From assembly GCA_023055425.1 (NCBI GenBank), contig JALGPY010000009.1, positions 54,498,616 to 54,562,615 on the forward strand: DNA of 64,000 nucleotides, in the 5' to 3' direction. Positions 44,801 through 54,722 of this stretch are shown here, piece by piece; the stretch's first letter is position 1; the number at the start of each line of letters is the position of its first letter. The notes under the pieces are model-generated. The model did no database searches. It had not been told where the DNA came from and saw nothing but the letters and a program-made list of their open reading frames with translations. Both the position numbers and the translations under genes were made by a program. This DNA comes from Linanthus parryae. Lineage: Eukaryota; Streptophyta; Magnoliopsida; Ericales; Polemoniaceae.

Positions 44801-47800
44801 ACACTACAACAAGTCTAAGGAATACAAGCAGAAAATGCAGAATTCTTGAAATTAGGCTAAAATCCTTCCCATAAACGGAACTAAAATCCTATTTATACGT
44901 TAAATCCAGAGCTTGTCAGTTTTTGAAGGATATTTTGGCAGCTAAGGTTCATGAGGGGTGAGAATGGTGTAGTAAAGAGTGTACATGTTCATGCGGTTTC
45001 AATTCGTGGGGAGGTATCAGGATGGGGTTGCTAGTTATGAGAGACTGGGCTGTAGTTTTAGACGTATAGGTGTTGGAGCAGGCTCCTTACCTTTTGTTTC
45101 GTAGGTTCTTGAATTTGGTTTTGGGTATGAGCATCTTTATCTCTTCTTGTTCGGTGTAGGTTTGTGATGTGGCCTTGCCTGGGGGCATTACTTTTGATTC
45201 AGGAGGTAAATGATTGGAAAAAACTTGATTTACTAGATCTTCTCTCATTTTTGTATGGGACAAGGGTTACAGGTGTTGGCAAAACATGTGGTTGTGATGT
45301 GTCCTTGCCTGAGGGCTAGGAATCATGGACACTCCAAATAGGTGTAGTATCCGTGTCCGAGCTTGGGACACTCAGACACTCCGGCTGGCGTGTCCGGGTA
45401 ATTTAGAGATATTTTTAAACTGGACACTTGGAGGTCGGAGGACACTCGGGGGACACGTTAAGGACTCTAAATGAGTGACGACAGTCGCCCTTCCTGTGAA
45501 AGGAATTAGGTCAGTCTCACTTCACGTGTTTGTTAGAATTTTTCACACCGGCTGTTCGATAAAATATTTTAAATGATGAAATATACTAAGCATAAGTAGA
45601 TATAATGTATATGATTAATTAGAGCTCAGTATATGAAAATGTTGCCATTTTGAATTAAAAGTTAAAGCGAGGTTTTATGTTCCCCCATGGTACAACTTCA
45701 AGGGTTTTCCCACACACAACTCGGCAAACTCGAACCCACGTAAGAACTCTTTCTCTTCTCATTCTTATACTTAATCTATGCTTTTCCGTGATGTTTAAGA
45801 CATTAAGCTATAAATATTAAAGAAGATAGAACCAATATTTCGTCATCTATTAGTATAAAAATTCAAATGCATATAAATAGATAATAATAATGTTGATGTA
45901 TTCCTGCCGTGTCGTATCCTCATTTTTTTAGAAAATGACGTATCCTGTGTCCGTTCCCGTATCGTGTCCGACACCCCGCCCGTATCTGTATCTGTGCTTC
46001 TTAACCTGAGAGGACATTACCTTTCATTAAGGAGGTAATGATTGGAGATATCTTGATTTACTAGACCTTCTCTTATTTTTGTTTGGGACAAGGGTTAAAG
46101 ATGTTACCAGTGCTACTACAATCTGGTTTTGTACTCTTAACGGTCTGTTTTCTCTGGAATTTTTCCGTCCTCTGTTACGGTGTGTTCTTTACTTGTTGAT
46201 TTGATATTTGTAGCTAAGTGCTCTTGCACAGCTAGCTTTCTGTTCTTTCATTGATAATTTGGTTAATCAGTGTTGCTTGTGAAAGGCGGACTCAGAACCG
46301 TATCTCATATGTTACTGCTTTCTGTTATTTTGTTTAGAGTTTGATTCTGGAAATGTTTGCCTCAGTTAACCATGTCGCTCTTCACTCTCTGTTTTCTTGC
46401 TATCCTAGCTGTATTCTGTGTTATACAGAAATGCAACTTTGGCGTCTAGGTCGTATGTTCATCATGTCATATGTGTTTTATTTGAAAGGAGGGTAATGAT
46501 AAAGTTTATCGTGCTGGTGATTTGAGGGTCAGTGTGCTGGATTTGTTAGTTTCTTGATCATGATTGGATTATTATCAAACTGATACATTTTGAATATGTT
46601 GGGCTTGCTGACTGCTAGTAACTATGTCTCACTAATCTATCAGAACTCACTTGAAACCTAAGATGAAGCTGTTGCTTTCAAAAGATGTGACGTAGTGGTG
46701 CTACTATTGTTTTTGAATCTGGATGTTATGTCCTTTTATTAGAAGCTCAGAGAAGTGGCCTGCATGTCATTAGTATATGCATACCTATACGTGTGTAGTA
46801 GTTCGGTAATAATTTCTTCATTATGGATATTGTGTTAGAGTTGTTTAAGCCGTTCTGTAATGAAAATCTAATGTGTTCGAAATTATGCATCTTTGTGGAT
46901 TAAAAATGTCGTAAACTTATCATTAGTGGTTCCTGATTGCTATCACTCATCTATCAAATTAAGTGGATCATTTTATTTACTTGCTTATCATTCACCTTAC
47001 ATATGCTTTACACAATAAACAATATTTTCTCTGTCTCAGCGGTGTGGTGTGCTAATTATTAAAATCGGTTTTGCATCTTGCTGTTTCCTGTGCCATCTCT
47101 CTTAAGTATGCCTTACACAATTAGATTGCAATGATGACAATGGCTTCATCTCTGAAATTTGAGAATGTTGCTTCCTTCAATAGTTTATATGTAAGGTTTT
47201 GTTTAGCTGTAAGTAAATGCACTGATGTGGTGTGGACAAGTCTTCTGATTGCTTTTAGTCACTATACTGGGTGGAAATAAATGTTTACCTTATCTATCTT
47301 GTAGCTAGAACATGTGTATTGCCCTTATACATCCAAAGTTAATGAATGACTGTTTCATAAACTCTTCTCTTTCTATTTGTAGCGTGAAGACTGGAGACAA
47401 CGCCCATTACCACTAGAAATGGTGCAATATGCAAGGGTAGACGCGCATTATCTGCTGCATATTGCACATTGTCTTGCTTCCGAGCTACTAGAACAAATCA
47501 GTGGTAGGTTCTTTATCTTATGATTAATGTTTTCTAAGAGCATGGCAATCGTGTTTTCTACTTTCGTGTGTCGCTTATTAATACTTATAGATACTTTGCG
47601 TTGGCAATTTTTTTATTATGCCCCGATATGGGGCCTCTGGGTGATAAAATACTTGGTCGTGTATATAAATATACTAAAGAAACTTGATGAGCTCAGCTTA
47701 TAAAGGAAAAGATAATTATCTCTTTTTCTATCATAGGTGCCAAAGAAGTTGGTTTACGGATGCATAGTGAGTATAATTATAGGCCTTTTGCTTGCATGTT

Positions 47801-50800
47801 CAGAGGAATGGCTGGTACACTGGTAGTATATAAGTTTCTCATCTTTATAGCATATATGCTAATAAACCGTAGGAGAAGATTTTGTTCCAATTCTTTTACT
47901 CTTGGTAGCATCAAGATTCTAAAGATGTAAGTTTATCAGAAAACTCAGATTGTCCAGATGACAAATTCCATTTTCTTCTCGAGACCAGCCGGCGTTCAAA
48001 CGCAAATTGCTTGCAACTCTTCTACAAAGAAGTTGAAGCTTCTCCAGGAGAAGCTGCTGCTTCATCGATTATTTCCCGCAATTTGAATGATCACAGAAGT
48101 CTATCACCACGCTTTTGTGACGCTCAGGTTCACTTACTATACCATTTTATCTGGCATAATAAATCCAGCCTGCCTACCCGTGTGTAATTCTAATTTGTTT
48201 GTTCTTCAGTTTCAGGATATTGTCAGACGATTATGTGCCTGGAGGGATTTAATGGTTTGTCATATAACTTTCTCTATCATTCGTACTTTTTAGTTAGAAT
48301 CTCATGTCATGCTCATATTCGATGTGCATCCAGAGTTTGATCTTTTCCATGCTTATTTGCTTCATCTATTTGGATTTATAGGGATCTATGAAGATTTATA
48401 CATTGGTTTTAGGTTAACTTTCTTATTTAATCTTTCAGGCTCGGGTGCATGATGAGAGTTTGAGATATGTGCTATCTGATCAAGCTATTGTTGCTCTTGC
48501 CCATAACGTTCCAGCTTCTGAAACAGAAATTTATGAAACCATAAACCAAGCTGATCTAAATGTTGATTCTCAGAACTTTAATTCGTCACTTCAGTCTCCG
48601 TCATCTGTTATATGCAGCCATTTGGAAGACTTTGATTATATATTCCAGGATGACATAGACAACTTGGAAACTCTATTTCAAGTTATTCTTCAGAAGCACT
48701 TGGGTCCAGAAGGGAGCTGCCCTCTTTCTGTTCATAATTATGCTTTGTTGACCAGAACTAACCTCAAGCTAGTGAATAGATTGGTCTCCAAACAAAATGG
48801 CCATAAGAACGGGAAGAAAATTGGTAAGCGGGCTTCTCGAGCGCTGTTTGTGCAAAAGTTTTCCTGCAAATCTCCTGTGTACCATAACTGTAGGATCTAT
48901 GCCAATGATGGACGGTTACTTTGCTATTGTGATCGCAGAAAGCTCGAGTGGTTAGTTGATACATCTCCCTATGTTTTCAATTAAATCCCATTGTACCTGC
49001 ATCCGCGTATATTCAGTAATTATTTTGCTTGCATGTGACACTCACACTCACTATGTTTCTTTGAATATTCCGTATGACATACATAGAGGTTATCGAATTT
49101 TTAATTGATTTTGCCTCCTTTATTTACGTAGAGTTCTACCTTCTGCAGGTATCTTCGCAGAGATCTAGCGAAACAAGTTGAGGAGGATCCTCCAGGCATT
49201 ATGCTTCTGTTCGAACCTAAAGGCCGCCCTGAAGATGAGGGCAATGAATTCTACATTCAGAGTAAGAAGAACATATGTGTGGGCTGTGGTGAAGGGAATC
49301 ACTATTTGCGTTACAGAGTAATTCCGTCATGCTACAGAATGCATTTTCCGGAACATTTGAAAAGTCATCGTTCTCATGATATTGTTCTAGTTTGTGTGGA
49401 TTGTCATGAGCTCGCTCATGCTGCCGCCGAAAAGCATAAAAGAAAGATTGCAGCAGAATATGGAATACCACTTTTCGTACGAAGGGTAGTTGATTCTACA
49501 CAAAATTCAGCTGACTTACCTGCATCTCTCGAGGAGGCTGGTGTGTCTCCTCTAGAGTTACGAACAGCAGCAATGGCCCTCATACGCCATGGACCTAGGA
49601 TGCCGGCCAAGCGCCGTGAGGAACTGATACAGGTATAAAGTCTATTTTGTTGTATAGTTTTTACTTCTTTATGCAGTAAAAGTTTCATTACTCATTCGTT
49701 GTGGGATGACAAGGAGAAAAGGCCATCAGACTGCACTTTCATTGATCCGAATGAAACTGGAGAAGTTGTTTTATCAAAGAAAGAAAGTGCTTCATGAACA
49801 TTTCTTTAGATTTTGGTCTGCTAGATTGTGCAATCCGCTATTTTCTTTCACATTTTTCTCTGTAGAAGTGGTTGCTTAGAACCCCTGTGTTATTTAATAT
49901 GAAAATATGGTTTGGTGAAATGTTATCTTGATTTAAGCTCTTCATTTACAGAACAGATATGTAAATGAATTCTTTTGTCTTGATAGAGATGAAATTAAAT
50001 TGTGAATTTATTACCCACATGTCATCTCCCGTTTTCCTAGTAACGCCGTTACTGCGTCCAACCACCATAGGCAGTAAAACCCTTTTGGGGACTGGCTGGC
50101 AGTTGACAGCAGCTCCACTCTTAGTGTCTTATACATTCACTGTACTATGGTTACTTATTTGTGAAGCGAGGTGTGCCTAGTGTTTGGCATCGAACTGGTA
50201 CTGCCAAAGCATGTGAAGGAGCTTATGAGGTCCTCAAACTCTGCATCGTGTAGTCTTCTCCATTCTTGATCATGAATGAGAATCTTGGCTGGTTTTGGTA
50301 GAGTCGGGGGCGGAAGGCGTTACACCTTTGGATGTATGCCAGGGAGTGTTTAGATCAGAAATTGGTGGGTCGGTGAGATGTTTCTCCTGCAGACCCTCCT
50401 GATTGACATCATTTGTCCCAGAATATCCACTTCTGCATAATTCCTACTTTGAAGTAATCCTTGCTTCAAATCTTTTGAGTGGGTTGAGATGTTGGCAAAT
50501 ATAACTTTGCCAAATCTCAGTGCCATAATTAAGTACTTTACAAATGAGAATGTGCCTCTTTAAAACAAAAAAGGGAGAGGAAGCAAATGAAATGCAAGCA
50601 TAAAGTATATATGTCGCAAATTTTGGATTGACTTTGTCAATCCTGTGTTTCAGATACTATTAAATTCATCGTTGAGCTATTGTTGAGATATAAAAGCTCG
50701 TTTCTTGAGCTACTTGTACTTAATGTTACCTATGTCAGGTCTGAATTGCAGTAGCATTGTTCGCGAGAATATACTGATCCGTCAATTAGTAGAATATTTT

Positions 50801-53315
50801 CAAAGACTTGCGGACCTTTTGGACTAACGTGAAGTTTCTAACCTATGTTGATAACAGGTTGTGATGAAATATTATGGAGGAAGAGAAGTATCAAAGGAGG
50901 ATCTGGAAAGAGCTTTGCTTGTTGGAATGAGTCCTCATGAGAAACGACGGTTTGACAAAAAGAGGCAATTAGCATCTAAAAAACCGACCACCTTTGATAC
51001 CACTAACCTCACTGACATTCCGGGTCGATCATCTACTTCCAAAAAAGCATGTGGCGCTAAAGAAATGAATGGTTCAGCCACAGAGGACATAGATGAGATG
51101 CCACTTCCAGCCACCACTAATACATCTGATCTCTGCGACATACATGATTCGCTTCCTCAAACAGAACAGACTTCTGGCATTGAAGATACTAGTGTTGTTG
51201 GAACTGATGTCATTGGCATAAGCGACGTTGGCTTAAGTCCTGATTTAGATACAAATGCTGTAGATTTAGTGGTTGTGGATAACAAGAACGCTGATGCGGA
51301 GGAAATTACTATTACAGAGCCTAATTACAAAGTCAATCAAAAAAGTGAAAGTGGGGCGGATGAAACTGTCCCACCTAAACACAATTCAAAGCTGTCGCTA
51401 CTGGGACATGGACCACATGGGAAACAAGTCGTGGATCATATACTGAAAGAATATGGGGAAGCCGGAATTAGTAACTTTTGTCAAAGATGGAGACAGGTCT
51501 TTGTTGCAGCTATTAATCCTAAGTTTCTACCTGCTGGATGGGATGTAATGCACAGGTACACAACTTCTGTTATCATCTTCTGTCTTTTTATTTAACTAAG
51601 ACTAATACTCCCTCATCCAAAAACAATCGCCTGGTTTGAGTTCCCACAAGGTTTTAGGATACGCTTTTGACTTGGGGTGAGTTTGGTAGGACTTATTTGT
51701 AAGACTTGTAAGTTTATGTTAAAAACGTCTATGACAAAAAAGTAGCAGAAAAAAGACGGGTTTGTTAAAAAGTTAATACACTAAAAAAGTCCAAGAAAAG
51801 CTTCAAAAATCCAATTTTGGATTCGGACTTAAAAATTCTAGCTTGTAAGTCCATACCAAACACTTCTTATAAGTTGACTTCAACTTATAATCCAAAACTG
51901 ACTTGTAAGTCATACCAAACTCACCCTTGGTTGATTTGTAGTGTTGTCCTTCGTCTTATATGATGCTTTTTAGGAAGTGAAAAATATAAATCTTAAAAAA
52001 GGGTATTTTGAGACATCCATTTTAGGAAAGGAAGAAAATTAAAGTGGGATGGACGGAGTATGTACTTAGGCTAGACCTACTACTCTAATTTGTGAAATAA
52101 ATTACTGGGTTAAGTACGGTAAACCTTGCTGTTTTATGTTTTGGACGCTCCCTGCACTTGACCAATTGAGACAATCATGGAGAAGCCACTGATTTGTTAC
52201 TCGGGAATTTGAGTGCTCCGAAAGAGCACCACATTGTGTGCTCCTGGCAATGTGTGTGTGCAATTACTCAAAAAGTGGTTGTATAAGTATTGTGCAGTTT
52301 TTCTAGTGCTCTTTTGAAGCACTAGAAAAATTCTCTTGTTACTCAACCTTCACGGTGAGCTCAACATGCTTGCACGTGATGTGTATTTATGTAATCTCAA
52401 CACCAAATACCCTCGTGAAGGGTATTTGCGGTTGAGTTTTTGTAACTACCCATGACGATTTGATTGTCTTGAAGACTGCAATTCGTTAAGGCTTCGTTTA
52501 AATCCGCAGGGAATTTGAACATGGATTTGGATTAGAATTGAGCCATTTTTCAATGCAAAATCAGGCTCAAGATTTTGATTTGAGTGGAACCTTTCATTTT
52601 AGCCCCAACAAATCCTTCACAACCTAAAGGATTCCAAATGACTAGTAATACTAAACAGATGTCATTTCAAATCTTTATTGAAGCTATTGGGACTCTCTCT
52701 TTTCATACATCATATAAATCCTTCTCTAACTAAGTTCAATCATGCATGTACAACCTTTATTTTGAATCCAAATCCAAATTCTCTATCCAAACCCAACCTA
52801 AGTGTAGGGTTTGAAGTGTCGAAATTGGAACTGTAGAGGGATAAGTGTCCAACACTGGGAGGTAGTATTTCTGTACTTTCCCCTTGAATTATTTCATCTT
52901 ATAGATCCGAATTTGTTTAAGCTAAGCTACTTTGTTTTTTGGGAGTAGCAAACGTTAAGCTACTTTGTTTTATGGTTTTGTAATGGAGTAGCAAACTGAA
53001 CGAAGCACAGTGGGAGTTTGACAGTTATGAAACTGATAAACGAATGATATTATTATTTTTGTATAGGATATATGCTAATGTAAATGGAAACGCAATTGTA
53101 GCCTGATACTCTCGTTAATGTGGAAATTGACACGTCATTTCAAAAAATCGTGACATCTGATAAACGAATGACAATGTTTTTGTTGGTTGTTGTTTTCTTC
53201 TCCGTTGCCTATGATCTGATGCTAAGATGTTTTTTTCTACAGTGGTAGAAGAGACTTTGGTGATTTCAGCGTGTACAATCCTTCCAAGAAAACTGTCGAT
53301 GCTGTGGACAACTAG
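38896..53315 (+). CDS. RRP6L3: RRP6L3/EXD2-like 3'-5' exonuclease with HRDC and C-terminal Cys/His domain
   Basis: Thirteen exons join in frame to 998 residues: 38896-39139, 39215-39459, 39592-39690, 39918-40001, 40195-40281, 47383-47503, 47737-47822, 47909-48127, 48210-48254, 48439-48950, 49149-49632, 50858-51555 and 53243-53315. Residues 7-26 form a hydrophobic N-terminal anchor. The DEDDy exonuclease core has FGVDTE (D146, E148), [11 protein letters not shown] (D204) and [10 protein letters not shown] (Y269, D273). An HRDC-like region follows ([14 protein letters not shown] from 397, then [16 protein letters not shown]). A Cys/His unit comes next (C624-x2-C627, then CVDCHE with C663, C666, H667), like the C-terminal half of animal EXD2. 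A charged tail begins near 743. Relatives hydrolyse RNA or DNA from the 3' end. The closest plant protein by memory is Arabidopsis RRP6L3, which is not nucleolar. The small exon 7-8 joins are the least certain. Confidence 0.9.
40560..40949 (-). mobile_element. LTR-like remnant with TATA box (minus strand)
   Basis: On the minus strand the segment starts TGTTGGAAGTTAGAGG and reaches CCGCCTATAAATAGATTG (TATA, about 40667-40684), the layout of a short plant LTR. No primer site was found, and the far end is approximate. Confidence 0.4.
41575..41925 (+). mobile_element. LTR plus primer-site remnant
   Basis: From TGATACGGGTGTAGCC (about 41578) through AGTATAAATAGGATGC (TATA, about 41771) and a CT-rich leader to CGATACCCATC, followed by TGGTATCAGGTTG, a primer-site-like word (41911). 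The element is lost after the primer site. Confidence 0.55.
42246..42971. mobile_element. hAT-like element nested in the MULE-like element
   Basis: TIRs CATAGTTGTTGATACCGTTC and, inverted, CATAGTTGTGAAATCCGTTC lie inside a perfect 8-bp TSD ATTTTGAC (42238-42245 and 42972-42979). The interior contains CCGGTCCGG-rich sequence and a SINE-like unit. No transposase. Confidence 0.85.
42440..42515 (-). mobile_element. tRNA-like SINE head inside the hAT-like element
   Basis: On the minus strand, GGCCCAGCGGTAAGTTG (A-box region, 42502-42486) and GAGTTCGACTCCC (B-box, 42461-42449) are spaced as in a tRNA. It is not a usable tRNA because no acceptor stem or anticodon arm can be supported. Confidence 0.6.
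45170..46110 (+). repeat. Tandem duplication of about 115 bp, second copy split by an insertion
   Basis: The first copy is 45170-45278 (GATGTGGCCTTGCCTGGGGG... to GGGACAAGGGTTACAGGTGTT). The second copy starts at 45297 (GATGTGTCCTTGCCTGAGGG) and resumes at 46013 (ACATTACCTTTCATTAAGGAGG... to GGGACAAGGGTTAAAGATGTT). Confidence 0.75.
45316..46004. mobile_element. hAT-like element splitting the second repeat copy
   Basis: Flanked by CCTGAGGG (45308-45315) and CCTGAGAG (46005-46012), an 8-bp TSD with one mismatch. The ends TAGGAATCATGGACAC and, inverted, TAAGAAGCACAGATAC are imperfect TIRs. Repeated GTGTCCG/CGGACAC words occur near both ends. Confidence 0.7.
46111..47382 (+). other. Rest of intron 5, no feature seen
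   Basis: T-rich, typical plant intron sequence leading to the TTTCTATTTGTAG acceptor. No repeats with paired ends were recognised. Confidence 0.4.
51608..52058. mobile_element. Stowaway-like MITE in intron 12, host of a nested MITE
   Basis: CTCCCTCATCC at the left and GGATGGACGGAG at the right, the hallmark Stowaway (Tc1/mariner) ends, are flanked by TA at 51606-51607 and 52059-52060. Confidence 0.8.
51675..51926. mobile_element. PIF/Harbinger-like MITE nested in the Stowaway-like MITE
   Basis: GGGTGAGTTTGGTA at the left and TACCAAACTCACCC at the right are perfect 14-bp inverted repeats, flanked by TTG at 51672-51674 and 51927-51929. Inner inverted words (ACTTGTAAG / CTTATAAGT) extend the pairing. 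Confidence 0.8.
52060..53242 (+). other. Rest of intron 12 of the exonuclease gene
   Basis: No coding evidence. Small local inverted repeats occur at 52295-52330 (TTCTAGTGCTCTTTTGAAGC / GCACTAGAAAAATTCTC) and 52400-52430 (CAAATACCC.. / GGGTATTTG). A CTTCGTTTAAATCC to CCAAACCCAACCTAAG span at 52490-52801 may be an old MITE. Confidence 0.4.
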
Positions 53316-53640
53316 TAACTTCACATCAAGTCGTTGTCGTCGTTCAAGTTTACGTAAAGTTTGCGAATGATGCTCGTGATGTTTAAATTATGCTTGAGTT
53401 GTAATAGGGAGAAGACACTCTTTGTTGTACACTAACAAGTTATTAGCTTCCATTTTTGTTTTTCCCGGCAGCAGATACACAAACAGCATGGAATCTATCG
53501 GTAATAACATTGCCTTCCCATGGAGGTAGCTAGTAGTCGTAGTAGTATTTTTCTATCCTTTTGTAGTGGAACACATTGCTTAGTATTCGCCTTTTGTACT
53601 TTGGACAATCTGTGTACTAACATTGTCGGTTCTGAACTGA
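53316..53640 (+). other. 3' UTR of the exonuclease gene
   Basis: Follows the TAG at 53313-53315. It is T-rich with a TTGTAC/AATAGG-type sequence. No exact poly(A) signal was chosen, and the extent is approximate. Confidence 0.4.
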
Positions 53641-53649
53641 GCTATTATT

Positions 53650-53955
53650 AGAAGACTTCCTAAGATTTGCAACAATGCTCGAGTTAGTTGGTGGCAAATG
53701 AGGCCACTCCTATTTATACTCGAGTCTCCCCTTGGAAGCTACTACATAATATATGATCTAACGGGGCTGGGATTGAGAGCGTAGAAGGTTCCACCTCCTT
53801 ACAAGTAGATATTTCTAGGGAAGATTATACACATCTCCTACTTACACTTGTGTAGATTTTTCTTCCTACAATTAATGGGAAAATTCTAGAGGATTCCACA
53901 AGTGTTTGGAAAATAATATGGGCTAAGATAATTTAGGTGGGTTAAGATAGTGTCA
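53650..53955 (-). mobile_element. LTR-like promoter remnant (minus strand)
   Basis: On the minus strand, GAGTATAAATAGGAGTGG (TATA, 53707-53724) lies between AT-rich upstream sequence and a short leader, like the LTR remnant at 40560. Ends were not resolved. Confidence 0.35.
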
Positions 53956-54489
53956 TGGGCCATAATGTTGTGCCATTTAGCTACAAAATAATGCAGCCCA
54001 TGACACTAAGTTTTACGGGCTCCGAGCTGTTTACCCTAGGGGGGAAAAAAAGAGATGTTTACGCTACAAGTTCGGCTGATCAATTATGCAAGCTAGCAGC
54101 CAGAACTGTCCAAGCAGCAGCAACCCCGACAGAGGCACCGCAAAAACCATCACCGATAACAAACAACGGTCGACTTTCCTCGTTCGCCAATCCTCCGACT
54201 CATTACTACGTTCTACCGTGGCCAATAGAAGATATTCTCCTGATTGTTCATGGCTCAGCAGGTCCTTATGTTGACTGTGTGAGATAAATACATCATTTGG
54301 ATCTGATTATTGGGAGCACATAGCTTCTCAGCGACCCGTTATAATGCTAATTGCTCGACATTGGTAGGGTCCTACAATGGCCTCCCCGTCAACCAAATGC
54401 ATATGAAGTTTCTTCATCACTTGGCCCTGACCGAGCCCGTGGAGAATGTGCGAGAATACCTTCTAATTCATGGTGTCAAGAGAGTCGGT

Positions 54490-54660
54490 CCGCGGGCAAA
54501 ACCACCCAGCCCGCCCCCCAGAACACCAACCCGGCCCCAGCCCGCCCCCTCCCACCCTCGGCCCTAGCCCAGCCCCAGGACTGATCTGGGTCGCGTTTAA
54601 CAAGCGGCCCGACCCGGCCCAGCCCCCTCACAGAAGAAGGTCCCTCCGGTCCAGACCACC
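54490..54660. repeat. C-rich low-complexity DNA at the LINE insertion site
   Basis: Many CCCAGCCC, CCCGGCCC and CCGCCCC words. The same composition resumes after the LINE (61167-61250), so it was one stretch split by the insertion. The open frames across it are compositional. Confidence 0.5.
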
Positions 54661-54722
54661 CTCCAAAAAACCCTCCAATTAGCTATTTTTTGACCATTTT
54701 AAACCAGACTGGGGGGGGTGAC

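Larger units (their letters stand above)
40282..47382 (+). other. 7.1-kb intron 5 of the exonuclease gene
   Basis: Splits the exonuclease domain between Exo II (D204) and the Exo III motif (Y269/D273). It has donor CAG|GTTCGA and acceptor TTTGTAG. It is filled with LTR remnants (40560-40949, 41575-41925), a MULE/hAT/SINE nest (42161-43284) and a duplicated segment with a hAT-like insertion (45170-46110). Short minus-strand frames at 43917-44117 and 44137-44364 have no recognised family. The other introns are 75-1700 bases. Confidence 0.8.

Noticed and set aside
54310..54682. Pro-rich open frames left of the LINE
   Set aside because: They arise from C-rich low-complexity DNA and run in several frames at once; no family similarity.
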